Positions 1-6,969 of a DNA stretch of 28,278 nucleotides are shown here, one piece after another (position 1 is the stretch's first letter; each line of letters begins with the position of its first letter). The notes beneath the pieces were generated by a model that was not told where the DNA came from, did not search any database, and saw nothing but the letters and a program-made list of their open reading frames with translations. The stretch lies in the NCBI GenBank assembly GCA_038883475.1, contig JAVZMA010000018.1, forward strand, positions 1-28,278. Reading direction: 5' to 3'. Origin of the DNA: JAVZLH01 sp038883475 (GTDB lineage Archaea; Thermoproteota; Bathyarchaeia; Bathyarchaeales; Bathycorpusculaceae). Both the position numbers and the translations under genes were made by a program.

Positions 1-898
1 TGCCGAAGCATACTGGCGGTGGATAACTGTAAATGATTATTCCGCACAATTCGTCGCCGCGTATAAGTCTAAAGATTTTGCGGATTCCCGCAACTTTGTG
101 GCTGCGGTAATGGAAATGGGCAAGTTTACGCCAATCTTCTGTTGTGCCTTCTTCTATGCGCATTTCTTTGAGAAGGCTGCACTCTTTCGCTGGTGTGTTA
201 GGATAATAGTTCACTGTTATTTCTTTGCCGAACCGTTTGTGAATGTGCACTGAAGGGTTTAAGTCTTCAAAAAGGTCTGTATGGGTTGTCGCCGCCAAAA
301 CCGCTTTGCCCTGCTGCCTCGCCAACTTTTGAAGGTTAAACGCCACAATTTTAGCCGTGTCACGGTCAAGGGTGGCTGCAAACTCGTCTAAAATCCAGAA
401 CTGCGCTTGACTTTCAATCATTTTGGCGATTTTGTATCGGTATTTCTGTCCGTCGCTAAGCTGCTCGTATGTGCGAAGGAATAGGAAGGCGTCATTAAGC
501 CCTACTCGACTCAGAAGCTCAAGGGCTTCTTCAAGGCTTTTTCCAACGGTTTCGATTAAGGGCTTGCCTGGAACGGGCTTGATGTCAGCAATGTTGATGC
601 AGCTCCAGCCGGCTTCGCGGATGTCCTTTTCTAAGGCTTTGAGTAGCACGCTTTTGCCTGAGCCGCTGTCGCCTGTAATATAAACAATGTCTGTTGGTCC
701 GATCTTTAGCTCGACATTGTCGTAAATTACGAATTTTTCATATCTGTCTAAGCCGAGGCCAAAGGCTTCTGCCACGCCAACTACGCGTTCTGTGGGTTCG
801 GGCGCTGCTGTTTCGTATGCTATGTTGATGATGAATTTGCCTTCCTTAGCGTCCCATTTTCGGGTGAAGCTGCGGATATGAAAGTGTTCTATTTGCAT
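1..898 (-). CDS. ABC-type ATPase fused to acetyltransferase-like domain (COG2401 type), 3' end cut by window edge
   Basis: The frame is open from ATG 898 to the window edge (299 codons, no stop). The N-terminal half is an ABC ATPase: Walker A TGDSGSGKS, signature LSDGQKYRYKIA, Walker B FWILDEF followed by ATLDRDT and a switch histidine in ATTHTD. After it comes a segment with HYRSHKVAGIRKIFRL and GDELCGIIIYSYPP, which resembles the start of a GNAT fold. This arrangement matches the family described as ABC-type ATPase fused to a predicted acetyltransferase. No membrane segments are visible, so it is not a transporter subunit. It is the last visible gene of the tail operon, 2 bases after the preceding gene, so co-transcription with tail genes is likely. 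Its role in a virus is unknown; regulation or modification of host proteins is only a guess. Confidence 0.8.
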   Translation of the reverse strand, partial: MQIEHFHIRSFTRKWDAKEGKFIINIAYETAAPEPTERVVGVAEAFGLGLDRYEKFVIYDNVELKIGPTDIVYITGDSGSGKSVLLKALEKDIREAGWSCINIADIKPVPGKPLIETVGKSLEEALELLSRVGLNDAFLFLRTYEQLSDGQKYRYKIAKMIESQAQFWILDEFAATLDRDTAKIVAFNLQKLARQQGKAVLAATTHTDLFEDLNPSVHIHKRFGKEITVNYYPNTPAKECSLLKEMRIEEGTTEDWRKLAHFHYRSHKVAGIRKIFRLIRGDELCGIIIYSYPPPVCFG

Positions 899-900
899 GG

Positions 901-1260
901 TTAGGCTTCTCTCAGTTGGATTGTGAAGTAGCGGATGTTTTTGGTGCCTGTCGGCTTAAGCGTTAGTTGAACGTTTAAAACGTAAACGTTTGTAGAAACT
1001 TGGTAGCGGTTGCCGTCGCTTATTGAAAAGGTTAAGGCTTCAGCGGCGACTGCTCTTTGTTGTAGGTATGGAACTGCGCTGTCAGCCCAAGCAACGTCTT
1101 TTTCTATGCATTCTAATGTCCATTTGCGGATAAGCCCAACTGTGAAGATTTTTCGTTTGTATTGCCCGTTTTCCCATCCGTCCCATTGGCTGCCTACGAG
1201 TTCAAAGGTTTCAGCTATTCTTGTGCAGTTTAGGGTTTTGTTTCCAAGCGTGATGGGCAT
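901..1260 (-). CDS. Small tail-region protein, function unknown
   Basis: 119 residues, predicted mostly beta: alternating hydrophobic strands such as KRKIFTVGLIRKWTLECIEK and YQVSTNVYVLNVQLTLK, with no signal peptide or membrane segment. It sits directly between the fibre-like gene (3-base gap) and the ABC-ATPase gene, in the late operon. By position it could be a baseplate, distal-tail or fibre-associated protein, but no family is recognised. The ATG start leaves a compact junction with the upstream gene. Confidence 0.65.
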   Translation of the reverse strand: MPITLGNKTLNCTRIAETFELVGSQWDGWENGQYKRKIFTVGLIRKWTLECIEKDVAWADSAVPYLQQRAVAAEALTFSISDGNRYQVSTNVYVLNVQLTLKPTGTKNIRYFTIQLREA

Positions 1261-1263
1261 TTG

Positions 1264-2862
1264 TTAGCCTCTTATGTCTGCGCCTATGAAGCTGACTGCG
1301 GATCCCCAGCCGTACCAGACGAGCATGTCGCTCCAAGGCTCAAACTTGTCAAAAGTGTATTCGAGGCGGATGATGCCGCTGCCTGTCGCTTCTGCATATT
1401 TATCTGCATTGAAGTTTGCGGCTTTAGGTTTGGCTAAAGCTACAGCTTTGCCGCTGGACTCGTTGAACAATGGCTCTAATGTGATGTAAATTGTTGAAAG
1501 AAATGGAAGTGATAGCTCAACGGTTGAGGCGGCTTGGCCAAAGCTGCTGAAGGCAAGCCAGACGCTACAATAAACGTGGATTCTGACGGCGTAATATTTG
1601 TTTGTGCTGCCTGAGTTGTAAATTGAAACTTTAAGGTAGAAGGTTGTGGTTGAAGTTTCGCTTAATGGTATGGTTATGTCGCCAGCTAACCCCATGTTTG
1701 AGCCGTAGCCGCTTCCATGTGAATGTTTTTCTATCCAATTGGCTTGCGTCCAGTTTAATTGGTCTAAGCTTGTGTAGACGTCTACGATTAGGCTGTCTGA
1801 AGCGTAGTCTGTGAAGCTCACGTTGGCGTATGCACAGTTGAAGGTGAAGTAAAGTTCGTAGCTTGTGTTGCTTGTCCAGCCGCTGTTGGGGTCCGTCGCG
1901 TAGATTAGGTAGCCGTTTATGTAGTTTTCTGCGTTGTAGTAGCCTACCGCCACATAATTGCTTGAGTTGCTGCTTGTGAAGCTGCATTCGACTGTTAGGT
2001 AGATGGTTGTTCGCGTGCCCAAGTTGACGTAGCTGGATATTTCAAAAGTGTATGTAGTGCCAGCCGTTGATATGCTTGCAATGTTGTATGAGCCTAAAGT
2101 TGCTATTATGCTGTTGTTTGAGGGGTCTCTGACTCTGACGTAAAGGGTTCCCGTTGGGCTTCCGTAGCGTTTAAGCCAAACAGTTGCCTTCCAAAGGGTC
2201 TTGCCCGGCAGAAGTGTAGACTCGTTAATGCGTTCGCCTACAGCCGTGTAGCTTCCCGTGTAAAGGGCGAACTCCGAGTTTCTGTTTGTTTGGCTTACGT
2301 CGCATGTTTCGCCTGAATCCACAATGATGTTGGCGAAAACATGCATTTTGCTTGTTTTTCCAAATGGCAGTTTCCTTTTGGTTGGCAATGTAATGCTCCG
2401 CGTTATTTCCTGTGTGTTGTAGGCTGTAATTCTGTAGCCGTTTTCGTAGAGGTGTGTAGCCTTATCTTTCAGTTTGAAAAGTCCAACGCAAAACCTTGTC
2501 ATCTTCGTCGTTTCGCCGGAAGTAACGCTGCAAAGTTGCACAGTTAAAGAGTGGCTTCCAACTGGTAGGCACGCGATTGTTCCTGTTGTTTTGGTTTCGT
2601 TTTGCCCCTTCATAGCGAAAACGAAGCGTCTTCCATAAGTGTCTGTGCTTGCGTAAACGCGTAGTCTGCCGCCGTTTGCTGGAAACTCTGCCGTCACCGC
2701 TATGACTACGGCTTGGTCTGAAGACTCAACAGACACCGTATAGCTTCTCGGAACGGACGACCAGCTTGTTCCCGTCGTTGAGAAGGGCAGAGTGTCGTCT
2801 ATTACCCGCTTTTCATAAGCCATGTCGCGGACGCTTTCAACAAGCAAAGTCAAGCCTTTCAC
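1264..2862 (-). CDS. Tail fibre / receptor-binding-like beta-rich structural protein
   Basis: 532 residues, rich in Ser, Thr, Tyr, Asn and Gly, with many short beta-strand patterns and almost no helix. There are at least two similar lectin- or jelly-roll-like stretches, with TLYVRVRDPSNNSII and TFYLKVSIYNSGSTNKYY as representatives. This composition and its place just after the tape measure fit a tail tip or fibre protein that contacts the host surface. Identity is inferred from position and composition, not from a recognised family. The GTG start at 2862 has AGGGTAA upstream; an internal ATG at 2823 (MAYEKRV) is the alternative but has no clear ribosome binding site. Confidence 0.65.
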   Translation of the reverse strand: MKGLTLLVESVRDMAYEKRVIDDTLPFSTTGTSWSSVPRSYTVSVESSDQAVVIAVTAEFPANGGRLRVYASTDTYGRRFVFAMKGQNETKTTGTIACLPVGSHSLTVQLCSVTSGETTKMTRFCVGLFKLKDKATHLYENGYRITAYNTQEITRSITLPTKRKLPFGKTSKMHVFANIIVDSGETCDVSQTNRNSEFALYTGSYTAVGERINESTLLPGKTLWKATVWLKRYGSPTGTLYVRVRDPSNNSIIATLGSYNIASISTAGTTYTFEISSYVNLGTRTTIYLTVECSFTSSNSSNYVAVGYYNAENYINGYLIYATDPNSGWTSNTSYELYFTFNCAYANVSFTDYASDSLIVDVYTSLDQLNWTQANWIEKHSHGSGYGSNMGLAGDITIPLSETSTTTFYLKVSIYNSGSTNKYYAVRIHVYCSVWLAFSSFGQAASTVELSLPFLSTIYITLEPLFNESSGKAVALAKPKAANFNADKYAEATGSGIIRLEYTFDKFEPWSDMLVWYGWGSAVSFIGADIRG

Positions 2863-2868
2863 CTTACC

Positions 2869-4344
2869 CTAAATAAAGCCGATGCCTGTGAAACGAATCC
2901 TTTTAGTGGGTGCAGCGGAACTCGTCGCTTCAACAAGCACGCTTTTCAATTTTTCTTCAATAAGCTCCGCTGCAAGCTCAGCGGTTCGTCTATCCGCTGA
3001 GCCTTCAACATTAACTAATGGAGCCTCAAAAACAATCTTAACTTCGCCTGCCAACGGCGGAACCGGTGGGGCTACATGGGCTAACCCTGTAGTCGCGCCT
3101 AATTTTGGGGATGGCAAGCCTTTAAGGGATGAGGCTAAACTTGAAATTTGCTCTGTAGCTGTGTCCGTCAAAGTGTTTGTTTCTTTTAAGGCGCGGTTGA
3201 ATTTTTCAGCCATGGGAGCCGCGTGTTTAAAGCATAAGCCTTTAAGTGCGTTGGCAAGCCAGTCTATTCCGCCCTTAACCGCGTTTACAACGTTGCCTAC
3301 AGCGTCAAAAACAGGCTTAAACGTGTTGGATAGAAAGTCCGCCAACGGCTTTAAGATGTTGTCCCAAAGCCATTTAAGCCCGTCAGCAAGAGGCTTAAAA
3401 CAGTTTGTCCAAAGCCAGTTGGCAGCCTCTCCAACCGCTTTCACGCTTGCGTAGAAAGTTGCTGTCAGAAAGCCGCCCAACGGGACTAATACGTTTTGCC
3501 AAAGCCAATTTAAAGCGTCTATCAAGGGTTTGACAGCGTGCTCATATAGCCACCAGAGGCCGTCGCCAACAGCTTTCCATGAAGCAATAAAGTAGGCTAT
3601 TAGGAAGCTTGCAAGAGGCGCAAGCACATTGCTCCAAAGCCAATTAAACGCGTCTGATAAAGGTTTAACAACGTTATTCCAAAGCCAATTTAACGCGGCT
3701 GCAACAGCGTCCACAGCGGGCTTGAAAAAGTTGTATAGGGCCTCGCCTAAGGCGTTTACGGCGTTTCTGAAAGGCTCACATGTCTGGTAGGCTGTTATTA
3801 AAGCTGCTACGACAAGTCCGACAGCCATCACGACGGCCATAAGCGGGTTAGCCGCCAGAAAAGCTGTAACCTTGTTAACCATGTCAACCGCCGCGTGAAA
3901 GTTTTTGAAGGCTTTGACGCCACTGTCAATCATGGTTATGGCTGTTGGCACGATGGAGAGGGCTACATGCATCACTGTTTGGTTAAAGTTTTCTTGCGCC
4001 ATTTCAGCCCTTTCAAGGACAAGCTGATAACGTTCTTGGGCTAAAGCCAAATCCTTTGCGGCTTTTTTGGCTTCTTCGCTTTCGCCGCCATATTTTTCAA
4101 CAGCCTTGTTGTAGCGGGCTTGCGCGTCTTCAACGGCTTTAAGGCTTGATTTAACAGCCAAATTAGCCTTTTCAACGGCGTATTGAGCCTTCTCAAGCCT
4201 GTCAAAGCTCTGATAAAGCGAGAAGGCGCTTGTGGCGACGCCTGACAACCCTAAAACCAAGCTGCGAGCTGAAGCGCCGACCCTTTCGAAGGCTTCTGAG
4301 GCTTCGTCAACTGCACGGATTCTTACTTCAAGCTCTTGGCTCAC
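2869..4344 (-). CDS. Tail tape measure protein (short, Trp-repeat type)
   Basis: 491 residues. The N-terminus (MSQELEVRIRAVDEASEAFE) is typical of tape measure proteins. Residues about 47-125 form a charged coiled coil, residues about 163-188 a hydrophobic segment (ANPLMAVVMAVGLVVAALITA), and residues about 204-353 a tandem Trp-rich repeat with motif NWLWxNVxxPL. The tape measure sets tail length and occupies the tail tube; at this size the tail would be short compared with lambda. The GTG start overlaps the stop of the frameshifted tail chaperone (GTGA), the usual gene order for long-tailed viruses. Sure of the family; the exact tail type (contractile or not) is not shown, and no sheath gene is seen, which favours a siphovirus-like tail. 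Confidence 0.88.
   Translation of the reverse strand: MSQELEVRIRAVDEASEAFERVGASARSLVLGLSGVATSAFSLYQSFDRLEKAQYAVEKANLAVKSSLKAVEDAQARYNKAVEKYGGESEEAKKAAKDLALAQERYQLVLERAEMAQENFNQTVMHVALSIVPTAITMIDSGVKAFKNFHAAVDMVNKVTAFLAANPLMAVVMAVGLVVAALITAYQTCEPFRNAVNALGEALYNFFKPAVDAVAAALNWLWNNVVKPLSDAFNWLWSNVLAPLASFLIAYFIASWKAVGDGLWWLYEHAVKPLIDALNWLWQNVLVPLGGFLTATFYASVKAVGEAANWLWTNCFKPLADGLKWLWDNILKPLADFLSNTFKPVFDAVGNVVNAVKGGIDWLANALKGLCFKHAAPMAEKFNRALKETNTLTDTATEQISSLASSLKGLPSPKLGATTGLAHVAPPVPPLAGEVKIVFEAPLVNVEGSADRRTAELAAELIEEKLKSVLVEATSSAAPTKRIRFTGIGFI
3286..3690 (-). repeat. Three tandem 45-residue (135-base) repeats inside the tape measure gene
   Basis: NWLWxNVxxPL-like units begin at residues 219, 234, 264, 279, 309 and 324 of the tape measure protein, so spacing alternates 15, 30, 15, 30, 15. 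The missing slots hold a third unit type (AYFIASWKAVG, TATFYASVKAVG, SNTFKPVFDAVG). This gives a 45-residue super-repeat made of three 15-residue units, in three copies, with a further third-type unit (FFKPAVDAVAAAL) just before. It likely packs as periodic amphipathic helices along the tail lumen. Confidence 0.75.
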
Positions 4345-4897
4345 AGTTTTCCACGCTTATTGAGTTTAGAAAACCACCATTCCGTCCACTTTAAAAGAAA
4401 CGTGAACTGGAATATTGTTAGGCTGCCAATGTATTCCAACGGATAGCCGTATTCGTGGGCTATGAAGCCTATGTTTTGGGCAAACGTGTTGGCTTTTATC
4501 CATTCGGCAACTGTTTCTGGTTTGCTAAAAAATCCAGGTTAGCCGTTAAAGCGGTTAGGATTTTTGCAGCCGTATCCATTGGAAAAGCTTTGACATCTTC
4601 CATTTTAAGCTCTGGGTAAGCCTTGCGGAGCATAAGCCATATAATCAGTATGCCGCGCTCTTCGTCTGACTCTGTTTTGCTTATTTCAAGCATATCCGCC
4701 ACGGTTAGCGGGCCATAACGGATTTCGCCGACTCCTTCTATGAAGGTGCTGCGGATTTCTCTGCTTGACTTGGCAAGTTCAAGCGGGTTAAACAGTTTAG
4801 CCTTTTCAGCTTTTACGGCTTCGATTTGCTCCAGTTTTTTGGCATATTCTTTGATTTTCGAGTCTCCATTTTCGCTACTACTCATGGAGCATCCCAC
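4341..4897 (-). CDS. Tail assembly chaperone, -1 frameshift fusion product (gpGT-like)
   Basis: Reading the upstream chaperone frame to the slippery site T TTT TTA (4532-4526) and then slipping back one base gives 61 more codons, beginning SKPETVAEW and ending NKRGKL, before TGA at 4343-4341. That stop overlaps the GTG of the tape measure gene. The extension has no start codon or ribosome binding site of its own, yet stays open exactly up to the next gene. In lambda and many tailed phages the same layout makes gpG and gpGT, which chaperone the tape measure during tail assembly. The total is 185 residues from GTG 4897, or 181 from ATG 4885. Confidence 0.82.
4496..4897 (-). CDS. Tail assembly chaperone, unshifted product (gpG-like)
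   Basis: 133 residues, helical and charged, lying between the tail tube gene and the tape measure gene, the place of lambda gpG. The segment GVGEIRYGPLTVADMLEI followed by ERGILIIWLMLRKAYPELK resembles the conserved core of tail chaperones in gram-positive and archaeal tailed viruses. The start could be GTG 4897 or, more likely, ATG 4885 (MSSSENGDSK), which has GTGGGA upstream at better spacing. The C-terminal ten or so codons overlap the slippery site that gives the longer product. Confidence 0.75.
   Translation of the reverse strand: MGCSMSSSENGDSKIKEYAKKLEQIEAVKAEKAKLFNPLELAKSSREIRSTFIEGVGEIRYGPLTVADMLEISKTESDEERGILIIWLMLRKAYPELKMEDVKAFPMDTAAKILTALTANLDFLANQKQLPNG
4526..4532 (-). promoter_or_regulatory. 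Ribosomal -1 slippery heptamer T TTT TTA
   Basis: In the chaperone frame the codons read GAT TTT TTA GCA, so the heptamer has the canonical X XXY YYZ phase. Slipping back one base enters a frame open for 61 codons. UUUUUUA is an established -1 site in viruses. A possible weak stem, GCAAAC (4525-4520) with GTTTGC (4485-4480), follows, but its stability was not computed. Confidence 0.82.
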
Positions 4898-4913
4898 AAA
4901 GGGAATTTTAAGT

Positions 4914-5312
4914 TTAAGCTGTTGTGAACGTCATGCTTTTGGCTTCGCCGCTTATGCTTTCCATCACTATGCCATCTTGTTCTATCGTAAGCTCATAGCT
5001 GTTTAGTATTACGTTGGTTAGGGTTATCTTTGGCTTGCCGGTGCCTTCGCCTTTCGGGTAAACTTCCATGGAAACGGCTGTACCGTCCAAAACTTTGCTT
5101 GCGTAAGTGCTGTCTATCCAAGCCTTTTCAATTGAGATGGTGAAGCTTTTGTTGCCTGCCTCGAGAACCGCCGGCATGTCTGGGTTTGCGCCGCTTATGA
5201 AATAGTCCTTTATTACATCCACGTCCATGCTGACTGAAACGCTTTTAGCGTATCCGATAGCCGTGTTATCCAGTTTGATTACGGCTGTCCTGCCAATTAC
5301 CGGAGTGGACAT
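4914..5312 (-). CDS. Major tail tube protein
   Basis: 132 residues with the strand-rich pattern of tail tube proteins: MSTPVIGRTAVIKLDNTAIG at the start, then a beta-rich body and a C-terminal stretch with VILNSYELTIEQDGIVMES. Tube proteins of this length polymerise as hexameric rings around the tape measure. Gene order (neck proteins, tube, chaperone, tape measure) supports the call. The ATG start is preceded by GCGAAAATGAG, a weak ribosome site. Family call is based on fold pattern and order, so moderately sure. Confidence 0.75.
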   Translation of the reverse strand: MSTPVIGRTAVIKLDNTAIGYAKSVSVSMDVDVIKDYFISGANPDMPAVLEAGNKSFTISIEKAWIDSTYASKVLDGTAVSMEVYPKGEGTGKPKITLTNVILNSYELTIEQDGIVMESISGEAKSMTFTTA

Positions 5313-5358
5313 CTCATTTTCGCCTCGTTTAGGCGGGCTTCACGCCTGTTGAAGCCCT

Positions 5359-5727
5359 TTACCGAGCGCTTTCCCAAGCTTGACGTATTGTCTCTTGCAT
5401 CGCAAAAACGAGAAGAGGCATAGTCTCCTGTATTGCGCGGGTCAAAAAGTACCGTGGAGCTATGTAGCGGGTTCCATATTCTTGGTAAACTGCGTAGTTC
5501 ACATAAGCGCCGAAACGCCAACATAGATCGCGGGTTACATGGGCGTATATGCTTGCCCTTAAGGCCCCAGTTCTAACAGGTGCGTAGCCTCTTGCCGTCT
5601 GAACTGTTTGTCGGGCTATGTCGCCCATAACTTCAAAAAGCCTTTCTCTCAGTTCTTCCGGCATTTTAGTTAAGGCTTGACGGAAGGCTTCAACTTCGCC
5701 TATTTCGATTTTGAATTTGACGGTCAT
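5359..5727 (-). CDS. HK97 gp10-like neck / tail-completion protein
   Basis: 122 residues. It has the family hallmark YAPVRTGALRASI (residues 48-60) after a helical N-terminus (ALTKMPEELRERLFEVMGDI), and later VYQEYGTRYIAPRYFL, another conserved stretch of HK97 gp10-type proteins. These proteins act at the head-tail junction or at the head-proximal end of the tail. The ATG overlaps the stop of the preceding gene (ATGA at 5727), so translation is coupled. Confidence 0.85.
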   Translation of the reverse strand: MTVKFKIEIGEVEAFRQALTKMPEELRERLFEVMGDIARQTVQTARGYAPVRTGALRASIYAHVTRDLCWRFGAYVNYAVYQEYGTRYIAPRYFLTRAIQETMPLLVFAMQETIRQAWESAR

Positions 5728-6134
5728 GGCTTAGTTTTCCAGCTTAAACAAGCAACATGTATTGTTGTCCGGGCTAAATCGATGCTTTCCACACTGTTAG
5801 CCTCTCGGACAATGTGAACCCACACGTAGCCGCTTACAGCGTGCTCGTTGGCGTGGATTATGCGGTAAACCTCTTCTCGCATATCGTTGCGGAGTGATGG
5901 CTCCTTGGATAAAATATCAATAGCCACTGTTTCTTCAACTTGCCAGGTTTCAAAAGTAAGGCCTTTCACATTTGCCGTGAGCTGGTAGCACGCCACAATA
6001 TTGCTTTTGCCAACTTTAGCAAAGTCGACGGTTTCAAAGCGGCTTTTAGCCCAATAAATGCTGTTTTTGTCTGGGCTTGTTAGGTTCCAATTGTTGTATA
6101 GCAGACTTGAAATTGCTGATACAGCGTCCGTCAT
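5724..6134 (-). CDS. Neck / tail-terminator-like protein
   Basis: 136 residues of mixed alpha/beta: an N-terminal helix (TDAVSAISSLLYNNWNL), then strands, with SKEPSLRNDMREEVYRIIHAN in the centre. Tail terminator and minor tail proteins often show this kind of pattern, with a long central helix after a statement of target values in strands, but no signature settles it. It lies between the adaptor-like gene and the gp10-like gene and has ATGA overlaps on both sides, so it is surely part of the head-tail connector set. Function is inferred mainly from order. Confidence 0.6.
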   Translation of the reverse strand: MTDAVSAISSLLYNNWNLTSPDKNSIYWAKSRFETVDFAKVGKSNIVACYQLTANVKGLTFETWQVEETVAIDILSKEPSLRNDMREEVYRIIHANEHAVSGYVWVHIVREANSVESIDLARTTIHVACLSWKTKP

Positions 6135-6595
6135 GGATTAATTAACTCGCCCTTATATGTTGGGACTTCATTTTTTGCTAAGGATTCAGCGGCCAAGGCG
6201 CTTGATACAAGGTTTGTTAACTGCCTTGCCAAGTTTTCTTGGAAACCCTTTATCGCCCTTTCAATAGCTTCGGAGTATGGTCCAGCGCGGGAAACTCGCA
6301 GATCGCCGAGGAAATAGTCGAAAGCTCCGATTAAGGCTCCGCCGGCTGAAACAACGAGAATGCGTATGCATGCCAGGTCTAAAGCAGCCATTTTCGCAAT
6401 TTTAAAGCACTGATCGTCCTCTGTTAAATCGCGGTTGATTAAAGAGTTAATGTAAGTGTTGGCGAAGTCCACGTGGGCTTGGAAGCTTGTTTCGGAAATT
6501 GTTAGGCCGTAAACCGTGTAAACATGGTTTACGCTGTCATATGGCGCGTTTAGGGCTGCAGCAACCTCTGCGGCTGTGACGTATTGTGTCCTCAC
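6131..6595 (-). CDS. Head-tail connector (adaptor-like) protein
   Basis: 154 residues. The N-terminal part (VTAAEVAAALNAP) and the helical middle (ANTYINSLINRDLTEDDQ, then FKIAKMAALDLACIRILV) resemble gp6/gp15-type adaptors that dock under the portal. It is the first soluble gene after the major capsid and membrane protein genes, where an adaptor is expected. The start is GTG at 6595. A neck role is well supported; the exact family is not certain. Confidence 0.6.
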   Translation of the reverse strand: MRTQYVTAAEVAAALNAPYDSVNHVYTVYGLTISETSFQAHVDFANTYINSLINRDLTEDDQCFKIAKMAALDLACIRILVVSAGGALIGAFDYFLGDLRVSRAGPYSEAIERAIKGFQENLARQLTNLVSSALAAESLAKNEVPTYKGELINP

Positions 6596-6633
6596 GGCAG
6601 CTCAGTCCAGAAACAGTTGATGGTTAGGCGTTT

Positions 6634-6870
6634 TCACCTTGCAGAGTCTATGAGTTTTTGAAGCCAAACCGTTATGGCTGTGGGTCCAACTAACGCGGTG
6701 TAGACGTCGAAGGTCATTCCAGCCATGTCTAAGCCTAAAGCGCTGAACGTGGCTATGGCAACGGTGCGTAGAAACTTTTTCCAGTCGAAGGTCTTGTCCT
6801 GAGCTGAATAGCCCAAAACTGCGTAGATTATGCCTGCCGTTATGCCTAACGCTATATGAAATAGGTTCAT
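6634..6870 (-). CDS. Small membrane protein in capsid operon (holin-like topology)
   Basis: 78 residues from ATG 6870, which has GAGGTGA upstream; GTG 6879 overlaps that ribosome site and is less likely. There is a hydrophobic segment at the N-terminus (IALGITAGIIYAVLGYSA) and a second, weaker one (TVAIATFSALGLDMAGMTF), with KTFDWKKFLRT between. This could be a holin, but no lysis enzyme is nearby, so a structural or membrane role in virion release is equally possible. A second frame over the same bases (6602-6886) looks like a shadow. Confidence 0.6.
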   Translation of the reverse strand: MNLFHIALGITAGIIYAVLGYSAQDKTFDWKKFLRTVAIATFSALGLDMAGMTFDVYTALVGPTAITVWLQKLIDSAR

Positions 6871-6893
6871 TCCTTTCACCTCGCATTTGTTCC

Positions 6894-6916
6894 GCCAGCC
6901 CCGCTTGTGGGTTGGC
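6894..6916. other. Stem-loop just downstream of the capsid gene
   Basis: GCCAGCCC (6894-6901) faces GGGTTGGC (6909-6916) across a 7-base loop, with one G.T pair on the plus strand (one mismatch in the minus-strand RNA). It lies between the major capsid gene and the membrane protein gene in the late operon. No T-run follows on the minus strand, so it may be a partial terminator, a 3' stabiliser, or chance. Confidence 0.3.
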
Positions 6917-6969
6917 TTTGGAGCACAGAAAAAGGGAAACTGAATAGAGACTTGCTTATGCTGAGCTGT

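Noticed and set aside
423..683. Forward open frame of 86 codons
   Set aside because: It is antisense to the ABC-ATPase gene with its Walker A and signature motifs, and its translation is low-complexity Ser/Leu/Arg typical of a shadow.
1631..1987. Minus frame of 118 codons rich in Gln, Leu and Arg
   Set aside because: It lies inside the fibre-like gene in a shifted frame; composition is that of a frame shadow.
2882..3454. Forward frame of 190 codons
   Set aside because: It is antisense to the tape measure repeats, with no family features and no ribosome site.
5297..5524. Minus frame of 75 codons between tail tube and gp10-like genes
   Set aside because: It overlaps the gp10-like gene in another frame and has no recognisable features.
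6634..6870. Definite holin call
   Set aside because: Two hydrophobic segments alone are not specific, and no endolysin or pseudomurein/cell-wall enzyme is nearby.
6602..6886. Second minus frame of 94 codons over the small membrane protein
   Set aside because: His/Arg-rich shadow; the other frame has membrane segments and a well-spaced ribosome site.
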